15,436 bases of DNA from Phycisphaerae bacterium (lineage in GTDB: Bacteria; Planctomycetota; Phycisphaerae; UBA1845): assembly GCA_029260155.1 (NCBI GenBank), contig JAJDDU010000016.1, positions 1 through 15,436 on the forward strand, read 5' to 3'. The position numbers and the translations under genes were made by a program. The first letter of the stretch is position 1, and every line of letters begins with the position of its first letter. Positions 1-7,592 of the stretch are shown here, piece after piece. The notes below the pieces were generated by a model, which saw only the letters and a program-made list of their open reading frames with translations, did no database searches and had not been told where the DNA came from.

Positions 1-140
1 GGGCGGTGGGGGGGCTAATCTTCGCGGGTCGTGCGTGGTCAACGCGCAAGCATTGGCGTGCGCGTGGGTTGCGCGAATTGGCTTCGGGCCGATCGTTGAG
101 CCCCGAAACGAAGAATGTGGCGGTAGCCCGAGGACTTTTG
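1..140. other. Upstream segment, no gene supported
   Basis: This stretch lies before the rpmF start. A forward frame stays open from base 2 to a TAA at 152-154 and could be the tail of an upstream gene. In other bacteria rpmF often follows a DUF177/YceD gene, but the translated tail shows no feature of that family that I recognise, so nothing is called. A GAGG at 130-133 is a usable ribosome binding site for rpmF. Confidence 0.5.
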
Positions 141-326
141 ATGCTTCCGGTTAAGAAGAAATCCAAGTGTGCGAAGCGTAAACGGCGTTCGCATCACGCT
201 TTACAGATTCCCAATCTGGTGTCGTGCCCGAAATGTGGCCACGCGAAGCTGCCGCACGTTGCGTGTAGCAGTTGTGGCTATGTCAGCAGTAAGCTGTTGC
301 TGAGTTCGCCATCAGGGGATGCTTGA
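141..326 (+). CDS. rpmF: 50S ribosomal protein bL32
   Basis: bL32 is a small zinc-binding protein of the large ribosomal subunit. The 61-residue product starts MLPVKKKSKCAKRKRRSHHA, the usual basic N-terminus that enters rRNA, and then has CPKC...CSSC, the four-cysteine zinc knuckle seen in the C+ form of the protein. The frame stays open upstream to base 6. ATG at 141 is chosen because the family begins exactly there and GAGG lies 7 bases before it. The stop codon shares one base with the plsX start, so the two are probably translationally coupled. An rpmF-plsX-fab order is common in bacteria, and the context supports the call. Confidence 0.95.
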   Translation: MLPVKKKSKCAKRKRRSHHALQIPNLVSCPKCGHAKLPHVACSSCGYVSSKLLLSSPSGDA

Positions 327-1327
327 TGCCCTGCCGGATTGCCGTGGACGCGATGGGTGGCGACCATGCCCCTGGTGCGATTGTCCGCGGCGCGGCGGAA
401 GCGGTGACTCAGGAATCGGATATCGAGCTGTTTCTGGTCGGTGACGAGGAGCGGGTCCGCGCGGAGCTTCCGCCCTTAAACGGCCTTGGTGAACGGGTGC
501 ATGTGGTTCATGCTTCCGAGGCCATCACTATGGACGAGCATCCGATTGAGGCTCTTCGTCGGAAGAAGAACTCGTCGTTGGTTCGATTGGCGCGGCTGGC
601 TGCTGATGGCGAGGTTGACGCGGTGGTCAGCGCGGGCAACACGGGCGCATTTGCGGCTGCGTGTCAGTTGAAGATGCGCGTGCTTCCGGGGATATCGCGT
701 CCTGGCATTGCGGTGACCATTCCGACGTACTACGGTCCGTTCGTGCTTTGCGATGCGGGCGCCAACATTCACGCCAAGCCACACCATTTGTATGAATACG
801 CGGTGATGGCTTCGTTGTATGCCGAGCGGCTGTTGGGTGTTGAATCGCCTCGTGTTGCGTTGCTTTCGATTGGCGAGGAGAGTTTGAAGGGGACGGAGTT
901 GGTCCTTCAGGCTCATGCGTTGCTCAAGGCCGACGACTCGATCAAGTTCGTGGGGAACTTGGAGGGGCGTGACTTGTTCAACAACGTGTGCGACGTTGCG
1001 GTGTGCGACGGCTTTGTGGGCAATATCGTGCTGAAGCTGGCTGAGGGGCTGGCGGAAGGGCTGTTTCAGATGCTCGCGTCTGAGATGGAGGAATGCCCCG
1101 AGCCCGGCGCGGCGGCAGGGTTCGAGGATGTTCTGACTCGGCTTCGCGGTCGCCATGACTACAGCGAGTACGGTGGTGCGCCTTTGCTGGGTGTTGATGG
1201 GACGTGCATCATCTGTCACGGGCACAGCAATGAGCGGGCGATTCACAATGCCGTTTTGACGGCCAAGCGTTTTCGACAGTTGGGATTCAACGAGGGGATT
1301 GTGTCGCGTTTGCATCCGCAGCGTTGA
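326..1327 (+). CDS. plsX: Phosphate acyltransferase PlsX
   Basis: PlsX converts acyl-ACP and phosphate to acyl-phosphate, the donor that PlsY uses in the first step of phospholipid synthesis. It is a peripheral, membrane-associated enzyme. The 333-residue product has the family's N-terminal VDAMGGDHAP (residues 7-16), EAITMDEHP (65-73), VVSAGNTGAF (100-109), a middle CDAGAN segment, GNLEGRDLF, CDGFVGNIVLKLAEG and a C-terminal YGGAPLLGVDG. Length is normal for the family. ATG at 326 overlaps the rpmF stop by one base (TGATG); a TTG at 323 in the same frame is a less likely start. fabH follows after a 69-base gap that holds an imperfect hairpin. Confidence 0.97.
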   Translation: MPCRIAVDAMGGDHAPGAIVRGAAEAVTQESDIELFLVGDEERVRAELPPLNGLGERVHVVHASEAITMDEHPIEALRRKKNSSLVRLARLAADGEVDAVVSAGNTGAFAAACQLKMRVLPGISRPGIAVTIPTYYGPFVLCDAGANIHAKPHHLYEYAVMASLYAERLLGVESPRVALLSIGEESLKGTELVLQAHALLKADDSIKFVGNLEGRDLFNNVCDVAVCDGFVGNIVLKLAEGLAEGLFQMLASEMEECPEPGAAAGFEDVLTRLRGRHDYSEYGGAPLLGVDGTCIICHGHSNERAIHNAVLTAKRFRQLGFNEGIVSRLHPQR

Positions 1328-1349
1328 TGAGAACACGCTTCCCGTTTGG

Positions 1350-1372
1350 TCGTGGCGAATCAGTCGCGACGA
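1350..1372 (+). other. Imperfect hairpin between plsX and fabH
   Basis: TCGTGGCGA at 1350-1358 pairs with TCGCGACGA at 1364-1372 at eight of nine positions around a 5-base loop. There is no T-run after it, so it is not a standard terminator. It may be an RNA processing or stability element within the operon, or chance in GC-rich DNA. Confidence 0.3.
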
Positions 1373-1396
1373 GACGGCTGAGACAGAGGTTCAGGT

Positions 1397-2389
1397 ATGA
1401 AGGCGATCTATCCAGTAATCATTCGCGGCGTGGGCTCGTACGTACCGGATGAAGTGGTCGACAACGACTTTTTTTCGTCGTATCTGGATACGAGCGACGA
1501 GTGGATCACGAAGCGCTCCGGCATCCATACTCGGCGGCGTGTGGCGGCGGGCGAGGCGACGTCGACGATGGCAGTGGAAGCGGGGCGTCGGGCGATCAAG
1601 GACGCGGGTCTCTCGCCGAGCGACATTAACATGGTGATCGTATGCACGTCGACGCCGGACTACCAGATTCCCAATACCGCGGGCCTGGTTCAACACGCGC
1701 TGGGTATTGAGAACATTCCGGCCTTTGATCTTGCCGCGACGTGCAGCGGGTTGATTTACGGGATCACGGTCGCGTCGGGCATGCTCACGGCGGGCGGCTT
1801 CGACAATATACTGGTCATCGGGGCGGAAACGCTCACTCGATTCACGGACTACGACGATCGAACGACGTGCATTTTATTCGGCGATGGGGCCGGTGCGTTG
1901 GTCATGTCGCGGTCGGAGGATTCTTCGCGGGGCGTTCTGTACAAGGATATTGGCGCCGACGGCGCGCACCTCAAGTGTTTTTGGGTTCCTGCGGGCGGCA
2001 GTCTAGAGCCGACGACCGAGCGGACGGCCAACGAGCGGCTGCACTACATGCGAATGCGCGGGCGGGAGCTGTTCAAGATCGCGGTGACCAAGATGGAATC
2101 TCTGGTTGACTTGGCGCTGCAAAGCACGGAGCTTGGTGCGGACGACCTTGCCTTGGTTATCCCGCATCAGTCGAACTACCGCATCATCGAATCGGTGCGA
2201 ACGCGATTGCGGCTTCCGAAGGAGAAGGTCGCGGTCAACATTGATCGCTACGGCAACACTTCTTCGGCGTCCATCGGCCTTGCTCTGGACGAGGCTCGGC
2301 ACAATGGATCGCTCAACGAGGGAGACCTTGTGCTGATGGTCGCGTTTGGGGCGGGCGTCACCTGGGGCACGTTGATAATGAGATTATGA
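1397..2389 (+). CDS. fabH: 3-oxoacyl-ACP synthase III (KAS III)
   Basis: FabH condenses an acyl-CoA primer, usually acetyl-CoA, with malonyl-ACP to begin fatty acid synthesis. The 330-residue protein has the thiolase-fold Cys-His-Asn triad: Cys116 in AATCSGLIYG, His257 in VIPHQSNYRII and Asn287 in YGNTSSASIG. The N-terminal TSDEWITKRSGIHTRR and the C-terminal LMVAFGAGVTWG are also typical of FabH rather than FabF. ATG at 1397 has AGAGGT six bases upstream. fabD starts 22 bases after the stop. Confidence 0.97.
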   Translation: MKAIYPVIIRGVGSYVPDEVVDNDFFSSYLDTSDEWITKRSGIHTRRRVAAGEATSTMAVEAGRRAIKDAGLSPSDINMVIVCTSTPDYQIPNTAGLVQHALGIENIPAFDLAATCSGLIYGITVASGMLTAGGFDNILVIGAETLTRFTDYDDRTTCILFGDGAGALVMSRSEDSSRGVLYKDIGADGAHLKCFWVPAGGSLEPTTERTANERLHYMRMRGRELFKIAVTKMESLVDLALQSTELGADDLALVIPHQSNYRIIESVRTRLRLPKEKVAVNIDRYGNTSSASIGLALDEARHNGSLNEGDLVLMVAFGAGVTWGTLIMRL

Positions 2390-2411
2390 TTTGGATCAGG
2401 CGGGAGAATCG

Positions 2412-3359
2412 ATGAGCGGCAACGTAGCCATTTTTCCTGGGCAGGGATCGCAAGCGGTCGGGATGGGCAAAGATGTGGCCGGGGCGAGCGCGGCGGCGGC
2501 GGACGTGTTCCGGCGGGCGGACGAGGTTCTGGGTTTTTCGCTGTCGCGGATCTGTTTTGAGGATCCGGACTCCGAGTTGACGCGCACCGACATCCAGCAG
2601 CCAGCGATCTTCGTGACCAGCGTTGCGATCTGGGCTGCTTTAATGGAGCGGGGGATGCAGCCGGGTGTCTTGATGAGCGCGGCGGCTGGGCTGAGTCTTG
2701 GTGAATACACTGCGCTGCATCTGGCGGGTAGTGTTGGTTTTGAAGATGCGTTGCGGCTTGTTCGGCGGCGGGGCGAGTTGATGCAGGAAGCGGCGACGGC
2801 TGTCCCCAGCGGGATGGTGTGCATCATCGGCGGGGATGAGGCGTCGGTCTCGGCGTTGTGTGCTGAGGCAGCGGGTGGGGACGTCTTGGTGGCGGCAAAC
2901 TTCAATTGTCCTGGCCAGGTGGTGCTCAGCGGCGAATCGGCCGCGTGTGATCGAGCGGTTGAATTGGCGAGCAAGCACGGCGTGCGTGCGGTGCAGCTTG
3001 CTGTGGCAGGGGCTTTTCATTCGCCATTGATGGCGCCTGCGGCTGAAGCGTTAGGCTTGGTGCTGGAGAAAACTGAGATTCTTGCCCCACGATGCACGGT
3101 GTTGGCGAACGTGGACGCGTCGCCGCATGAGGGTCCGGACGCGATTCGGGCGGCTCTTCGGCGTCAAGTTACGGAAGCGGTGCGTTGGCAGCAATCGATA
3201 GAGGGGTTGATTGCCAAGGGATTCGACTGTTTCATAGAGATCGGCCCAGGCCGGGTGCTGACCGGGCTGATGCGTAAGATCAATCGCAAGACGAGGACGA
3301 TCAACGTAAGCACGGCGGAAGGCTTGGAGATCAGCCTTGACTCTCCGCCGTCGACCTGA
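2412..3359 (+). CDS. fabD: Malonyl-CoA:ACP transacylase
   Basis: FabD moves malonyl from CoA to AcpP, supplying the extender for FabH and FabF. The 315-residue product starts MSGNVAIFPGQGSQAVGM, which has the family's FPGQGSQ oxyanion-region motif. Ser95 in GLSLGEYTAL is the nucleophile, Arg120 in LVRRRGELMQEA binds the malonyl carboxylate, His203 in GAFHSPLM is the catalytic base, and EIGPGRVLTGLMRKI closes the fold. The usual GHSLG elbow reads GLSLG here, so the His next to Ser95 is replaced by Leu. ATG at 2412 is preferred over an in-frame TTG at 2391, because GGGAG sits about six bases before it and homologues begin there. Confidence 0.96.
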   Translation: MSGNVAIFPGQGSQAVGMGKDVAGASAAAADVFRRADEVLGFSLSRICFEDPDSELTRTDIQQPAIFVTSVAIWAALMERGMQPGVLMSAAAGLSLGEYTALHLAGSVGFEDALRLVRRRGELMQEAATAVPSGMVCIIGGDEASVSALCAEAAGGDVLVAANFNCPGQVVLSGESAACDRAVELASKHGVRAVQLAVAGAFHSPLMAPAAEALGLVLEKTEILAPRCTVLANVDASPHEGPDAIRAALRRQVTEAVRWQQSIEGLIAKGFDCFIEIGPGRVLTGLMRKINRKTRTINVSTAEGLEISLDSPPST

Positions 3360-3373
3360 CGGAAGGTGACTCT

Positions 3374-4123
3374 ATGGGTGCTTTGACAAATCAGGTGGCG
3401 ATCGTGACCGGCGCCAGCCGGGGGATCGGCAAGGCGATCGCGCTGTCGCTCGCGCAAGAGGGCGTCAAGGTGGTTGCGTGCGCGCGGGACGAAGGCAAAC
3501 TCGCGGAGGTGATGTCGGCGTCTGAGGAGGCCGGCGCAGCGGGCAAGATCATCCCGACTCGGCTGGACGTGACGAGTCGGTCGGAGATCGATGCTGTTGT
3601 CGAACAGGTGGTCGGCGCGCATGAGCGTATCGATATCCTGGTGAACAACGCCGGCATTACGCGGGACGGGCTGCTGATGAACATGGAGGACGATCAGTTC
3701 GAAGACGTTCTCACTACGAATTTGCGTTCGGTGTTCTGGTTGACGCGGGCGGTGTCGCGGCTGATGGTACGTGCGCGGCGGGGTCGGATCATCAATATTT
3801 CGAGTATCTCTGGGTTGATGGGCAACGCAGGCCAGTCGAATTACGCGGCGAGCAAGGCGGCCGTCGTAGGTTTCAGCAAGTCCACCGCCAAGGAATTGGC
3901 CAAGCGCGGGATCACTTGCAACGTGGTTGCGCCGGGCTTCGTGGAGACCGAGATGACTGACAAGATGGGTGAAGAGGTTAAGAAATCGTGTAAGACCATG
4001 ATCCCCATGCGTCGTTTCGGGGAATCGGCTGAGGTGGCGTCGGCGGTGACATTCCTTGCAGGTGCCGGGGCGTCGTACATTACGGGGCAGGTTTTGGTGG
4101 TGGACGGGGGACTTTGCATGTAG
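3374..4123 (+). CDS. fabG: 3-oxoacyl-ACP reductase
   Basis: FabG is the NADPH-dependent reductase that reduces 3-oxoacyl-ACP in each elongation cycle. The 249-residue short-chain dehydrogenase shows TGASRGIG (residues 12-19, cofactor binding), NNAG (91-94), catalytic Ser144 in INISSISG, and the YxxxK pair Tyr157 and Lys161 in NYAASKAA. The C-terminal ITGQVLVVDGGLCM is typical of FabG. The ATG follows a GGAAGGTGA element, and the gap to fabD is 14 bases, so the genes are tightly linked. SDR enzymes are a broad family, but the position between fabD and acpP makes FabG by far the best call. Confidence 0.96.
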   Translation: MGALTNQVAIVTGASRGIGKAIALSLAQEGVKVVACARDEGKLAEVMSASEEAGAAGKIIPTRLDVTSRSEIDAVVEQVVGAHERIDILVNNAGITRDGLLMNMEDDQFEDVLTTNLRSVFWLTRAVSRLMVRARRGRIINISSISGLMGNAGQSNYAASKAAVVGFSKSTAKELAKRGITCNVVAPGFVETEMTDKMGEEVKKSCKTMIPMRRFGESAEVASAVTFLAGAGASYITGQVLVVDGGLCM

Positions 4124-4160
4124 GTTGTCGGCAATCGCTGGGAAAGGCTGATTGTGCCTG

Positions 4161-4189
4161 TTGCGTGATGTGCGATCGGTCATTATAGT
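4161..4189 (+). promoter_or_regulatory. Putative sigma-70 promoter for acpP
   Basis: TTGCGT (4161-4166) and TATAGT (4184-4189) are separated by exactly 17 bases, in the 127-base gap between fabG and acpP. Transcription would start near 4196 and leave a leader of about 55 bases. An extra promoter would fit the high demand for acyl carrier protein. It was found by eye and has not been tested. Confidence 0.55.
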
Positions 4190-4235
4190 CCCGGCGTTCC
4201 GGTGTCGACAAGGACCGTGATAACATGGTTTGCTG

Positions 4236-4241
4236 AGGAGG
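4236..4241 (+). promoter_or_regulatory. Strong ribosome binding site fixing the acpP GTG start
   Basis: AGGAGG lies nine bases before GTG at 4251. An in-frame TTG at 4230 would place this element inside the coding region and add residues that AcpP lacks, so the GTG start is preferred. Confidence 0.75.
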
Positions 4242-4250
4242 TTCCATACG

Positions 4251-4502
4251 GTGCCGACGGCTGAAGAAATTGAAACAAAAGTGATCGCCATCGTCAGTGA
4301 GCAGATGAATGTAGAAGGGACTGAGGTCCGGCGGGAGACGTCGTTCGTGAACGACCTCAACGCGGATTCCCTTGACACGGTCGAACTCGTCATGGAGTTG
4401 GAAGACGAGTTTGACATGAACATTCCTGACGACGAAGCCGAGAAGTTGCAGACGGTCGGTCACGCGATCGACTTTATCCAGCAGCAGCTGAGCGGGGCTT
4501 AG
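4251..4502 (+). CDS. acpP: Acyl carrier protein
   Basis: AcpP carries growing acyl chains on a 4'-phosphopantetheine arm for FabD, FabH, FabG, FabF and PlsX. The 83-residue acidic product contains NADSLDTVELVMELEDEF, with Ser40 in the DSL motif as the attachment site, followed by the acidic helix II that partner enzymes dock on and IPDDEAEKLQTVG before helix IV. Translation probably starts at GTG 4251, giving MPTAEEIETKV. It lies between fabG and fabF, 127 bases after the former and 29 before the latter, and it appears to have its own promoter. Confidence 0.97.
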   Translation: MPTAEEIETKVIAIVSEQMNVEGTEVRRETSFVNDLNADSLDTVELVMELEDEFDMNIPDDEAEKLQTVGHAIDFIQQQLSGA

Positions 4503-4531
4503 GCCTTCTGCCAGCGAAGACGAGAGGTGCC

Positions 4532-5773
4532 ATGCACAAGCGCCGCGTAGTGGTGACTGGGATGGGTGTGGTTACACCCATCGGCGAGACGGTCGACGAG
4601 TTCTGGGAGAACTTGCTCGAAGGCAAGAGCGGTGTGCGCACGGTTACGCTGTTCGACACGACCGGTTTCGGTGTCAGCATTGGTGGCGAGTGCACCGACT
4701 TCGACGCGGAGAAGCACTTCGACCGCAAATCGGCGAAGCGGATGGACCGGTTTGCTCAGATGGCTCTGGTGGCTGCGCGTCAGGCCGTTGTGCAATCAGG
4801 TCTGGATATGTCGCAGATGGATCGCGGACGTGCCGGCGTGATCGTCGGGACGGGCATCGGCGGGTTGTGGGAGCTGGAGACACAGAAGCAACGGCTGCTT
4901 GAGAAGGGCCCGGGGCGTGTGTCCGCATTCACCATTCCCAAGCTGATGGTCAACGCCGCAGCCGGCAACATCTCCATCGACTTGGGAATGCACGGTCTTG
5001 CCAACGCAGTTGGAACGGCATGTGCGTCGGCTGCCGATGCGATGGGCGCTGCACTTTCCCAAATACGATTGGGCATTGTCGACGTCATGGTTGCCGGCGG
5101 TAGTGAGGCTGCTTTGTCTCCGCTGGGATTGGCGTCGTTCGCGGCCATGAAGGCGTTGAGTTCGCGCGACGTTCCGCCGGAAAGGGCTTCGTCCCCGTTC
5201 GAGGCGAGTCGCGACGGATTTGTGCTTGGCGAAGGCGCCGGCGTTTTGGTGTTCGAAGAGTTGGAGCACGCCAAGAAGCGTGGGGCGCACATTCTGGCCG
5301 AGGTTGCGGGTTACGGTGCGACGAGCGACGCCAGCCACATCACGCAGCCGCTGGTCGATGGTCGGGGGGCGTCCACGGCCATTCGTTTGTCGCTTGAAGA
5401 TGCCGGCGTCAATCCCGATGAGGTCAACTACATCAACGCCCACGGAACGAGCACGCCTTTGGGTGACGTGGCTGAGACTACGGCGGTCAAGCGTGTCTTT
5501 GAACACGAAGCACACAAGCTGGCCATCAGTAGCACCAAGAGCTCGATTGGCCATTTGCTAGGTGCCAGCGGCGGCGTGGAGCTGGCTGCGACGGTGATGG
5601 CCTGTATTCATGGCGTCGCTCCGGCGACGATCAACCTGGATACGCCGTGTGCCCAATGCGATCTGGACTACGTCCCAAACACGCCCCGCGACTGTCGGAT
5701 CGACGTCGCCATGAGCAATTCCTTCGGATTTGGCGGCCACAATGCCTGCCTGACCGTCAAACGCTGGGTTTAG
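4532..5773 (+). CDS. fabF: 3-oxoacyl-ACP synthase II (KAS II)
   Basis: FabF condenses acyl-ACP with malonyl-ACP during elongation. The 413-residue protein begins KRRVVVTGMGVVTPIG and carries the Cys-His-His triad with its lysine: Cys164 in GTACASAADAM, His304 in NAHGTSTPLGD, Lys336 in SSTKSSIG and His341 in GHLLGASGGVE. It ends with SNSFGFGGHNACL, the usual glycine-rich oxyanion segment. Length is standard. ATG at 4532 has GAGAGGTG just upstream. It closes the fab cluster; the next gene, a fliN-like one, begins 117 bases on. Confidence 0.97.
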   Translation: MHKRRVVVTGMGVVTPIGETVDEFWENLLEGKSGVRTVTLFDTTGFGVSIGGECTDFDAEKHFDRKSAKRMDRFAQMALVAARQAVVQSGLDMSQMDRGRAGVIVGTGIGGLWELETQKQRLLEKGPGRVSAFTIPKLMVNAAAGNISIDLGMHGLANAVGTACASAADAMGAALSQIRLGIVDVMVAGGSEAALSPLGLASFAAMKALSSRDVPPERASSPFEASRDGFVLGEGAGVLVFEELEHAKKRGAHILAEVAGYGATSDASHITQPLVDGRGASTAIRLSLEDAGVNPDEVNYINAHGTSTPLGDVAETTAVKRVFEHEAHKLAISSTKSSIGHLLGASGGVELAATVMACIHGVAPATINLDTPCAQCDLDYVPNTPRDCRIDVAMSNSFGFGGHNACLTVKRWV

Positions 5774-5890
5774 GGCAACGAGGCCTTATCGGCGGGTTCT
5801 CAAGTCACCTCCCAAAACACTCCGATGACCAAGCTACCGGGGCATCTACCGTGCCTGAGCGAGCGTCCGCGTTGGGGGTGTTGACTTCGT

Positions 5891-6322
5891 ATGGACATTC
5901 TGGATCAGTCTGAAGTTGACGCATTGCTCTCGTCCGCATCGGCCGGTTCCGGCATCGCGGAAGAGGCGCCCGGAACTGCGTTCGGCGAAGCCGCGCCCGC
6001 TGCCCCAACGCGGAATGTCAATCTCCCGCCGGAGTTGCGGCTCCAGGCGAACCAGGTGGGTATCAGTCGCATCGCCGCCGTCAAAGTCCCCGTCATTGTC
6101 CGCCTGGCCGAATGCCGTTTGAACGTCAACAAGATCCTCGAACTCACGGTCGGTGCCATCATCGAATTCGACAAGGCTTCTGATTCAGACCTTGATCTCG
6201 TGGTCAGCAACATGCCGGTTGGAACGGGAAACGCCGTCAAGTGCGGAGAGAATTTCGGCCTGCGCGTTATCAGGATCGAGCCCTGGATACAGCGGATCAT
6301 CGCCCAGGGGCTTTATCGCTGA
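5891..6322 (+). CDS. fliN: FliN-like flagellar motor switch (SpoA domain) protein
   Basis: FliN forms the lower C-ring of the flagellar switch with FliM and also helps dock export cargo. The 143-residue product opens with MDILDQSEVDALLSS, resembling the QxEIDALL leader of FliM and many FliN proteins. An Ala/Pro-rich linker (about residues 15-45) follows. Next comes a SpoA domain: VPVIVRLAECRL, ILELTVGAIIEFD, DLVVSNMPVGTGNAVKCG and ENFGLRVIRI. The tail EPWIQRIIAQGLYR extends beyond the usual end. No other flagellar gene is present, which is odd. A type III secretion C-ring protein is a possible alternative. ATG at 5891 has only GGGGGTG ten bases upstream, so the start is fairly sure but not proven. 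Confidence 0.85.
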   Translation: MDILDQSEVDALLSSASAGSGIAEEAPGTAFGEAAPAAPTRNVNLPPELRLQANQVGISRIAAVKVPVIVRLAECRLNVNKILELTVGAIIEFDKASDSDLDLVVSNMPVGTGNAVKCGENFGLRVIRIEPWIQRIIAQGLYR

Positions 6323-6331
6323 GGTAGCCAG

Positions 6332-6355
6332 CCGCCAGCCGGAGAATTTTGGCGG
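6332..6355. terminator. Possible bidirectional terminator hairpin
   Basis: CCGCCA (6332-6337) and TGGCGG (6350-6355) form a 6-bp stem in the 40-base gap between the converging fliN-like and CCA-enzyme genes. There is no clear T-run on the + strand side. The position suggests termination, but the stem is short. Confidence 0.3.
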
Positions 6356-6362
6356 TTGAACG

Positions 6363-7592
6363 CTATGGGCTTTGTACGAGCTCTTCCATGCGCTCGAGCG
6401 CCGATTGGCGGTCCCTTATTTCACCATTCAGTTGTGCGCGGTAGACGGCTTGAAGGACGGCTGCGTAGATAGGCCCGCGCGGAATGTTGCGTGCCAAGAG
6501 GTCACGGCCGTCAATGAACGGCGGGGGGGCAACTTCCTCGGCTGGGATGGCCTGGGCACGGCGGGTCAGCTCCTCGCAAGCGTCGAGTGCCGACTCGGAG
6601 GCCGTCAGATCGGCGCGCAGTAGGTGACAGAAATCCGCGAATCGCTTGTCGGCACGGAGTATCTTGATGTCGGCCAACTCCAGCGCATCGGGAGCACGGC
6701 CACGGGGCAGCTCCTTCAAGAGCCAAGCGACGGCGCGGCTTTCGACGGTGGGGCTTGTCAACGCGCAGCATGCAGCCTCTGCCCGCTTGGGGGCAATCTC
6801 GGCGAGCAGGGCGGCCAACACGAGGGGCATGGACGCTTCCTCGGGCAGGGCGGCCAGCCGAGCGGAGACGATCAACACATCAGCTTTTGAGAACACCACG
6901 CCCGGCAACAGGTGGTTTTCCAAGCGCGAAAGACGAAGCCATCGCCATCCGTCGACGCGGGTGGGGCTGGTCAGGATCATGCGGAGTTCTTCTCGCACGC
7001 GCTCACGGCTGATGATTGCGAGTTGGTGCGCATGCCGGCGAATGGCGGCCAGCGTGGTCTCTTCGATGTCAAAGCCAAGCCGACCGGCAAAGCGGACGGC
7101 ACGCAGCATACGGAGGTGATCTTCCGCGAAGCGGCGCTCAGGATCGCCGATCGCCCGAACGATGCCGTCTTTGAGGTCGCGCTGTCCGCCGACATGATCG
7201 ATGACTTCTCCGCGCTCGATGTCGAAGAACATGCCGTTTATCGTGAAGTCTCTTCGCTGAGCGTCGTCGGTCTGATTGCCGAAAGCAACGCCGTCGGGAT
7301 GGCGGCCGTCGGTGTAGTTCCCGTCCGCGCGAAACGTGGCCACCTCGATCTGCCAGCCTGACAGCCGCACCAGCGTGACGCCGAACTTGGCACCGACCTG
7401 TTCTGTTCTTCTGAAGAGCTGTGCGACGCGATCAGGGCGAGCGTCGGTAGCGATGTCGTAGTCCTTCGGAGTGCGTCCGAGCAGTTCATCGCGCACGCAG
7501 CCGCCGGCCAGCAGGGCGACGTGCCCAGCCTCGCGTAATTCGGCGATGATGAGCTCACTCGCCTGTTTGGCTGTTCGAGTCTTGCCGGTCAC
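6363..7592 (-). CDS. CCA tRNA nucleotidyltransferase / poly(A) polymerase family protein
   Basis: This is a class II nucleotidyltransferase, which adds CCA to tRNA 3' ends or A tails to RNA. The 409-residue product has LLAGGCVRDELLG (about residues 28-39), the metal-binding pair Asp44 and Asp46 in KDYDIATD, RRDFTINGMFFD (113-124), and ERRFAEDHLRMLRAVRFAGR, the base-recognising region, at 152-171. The C-terminal FIDGRDLL...IPRGPIYAAVLQAV resembles the tail domain of CCA-adding enzymes, so CCA addition is favoured; sequence alone does not exclude poly(A) polymerase. GTG at 7592 is preferred because GAGGA lies five bases upstream; an earlier GTG at 7610 is possible. The start overlaps the rsmD 3' end, indicating co-transcription. 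Confidence 0.88.
   Translation of the reverse strand: MTGKTRTAKQASELIIAELREAGHVALLAGGCVRDELLGRTPKDYDIATDARPDRVAQLFRRTEQVGAKFGVTLVRLSGWQIEVATFRADGNYTDGRHPDGVAFGNQTDDAQRRDFTINGMFFDIERGEVIDHVGGQRDLKDGIVRAIGDPERRFAEDHLRMLRAVRFAGRLGFDIEETTLAAIRRHAHQLAIISRERVREELRMILTSPTRVDGWRWLRLSRLENHLLPGVVFSKADVLIVSARLAALPEEASMPLVLAALLAEIAPKRAEAACCALTSPTVESRAVAWLLKELPRGRAPDALELADIKILRADKRFADFCHLLRADLTASESALDACEELTRRAQAIPAEEVAPPPFIDGRDLLARNIPRGPIYAAVLQAVYRAQLNGEIRDRQSALERMEELVQSP

Noticed and set aside
2..154. Tail of an upstream DUF177/YceD gene
   Set aside because: The frame is open, but the translated residues show no sign of that family.
476..1336. - strand open frame of 286 codons opposite plsX
   Set aside because: It is antisense to a clear plsX and its translation resembles no family I know.
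3164..4423. Long - strand open frame of 419 codons
   Set aside because: It lies antisense to fabD, fabG and acpP, has no recognisable domain and is rich in Arg and His as expected from the complement of GC-rich genes.
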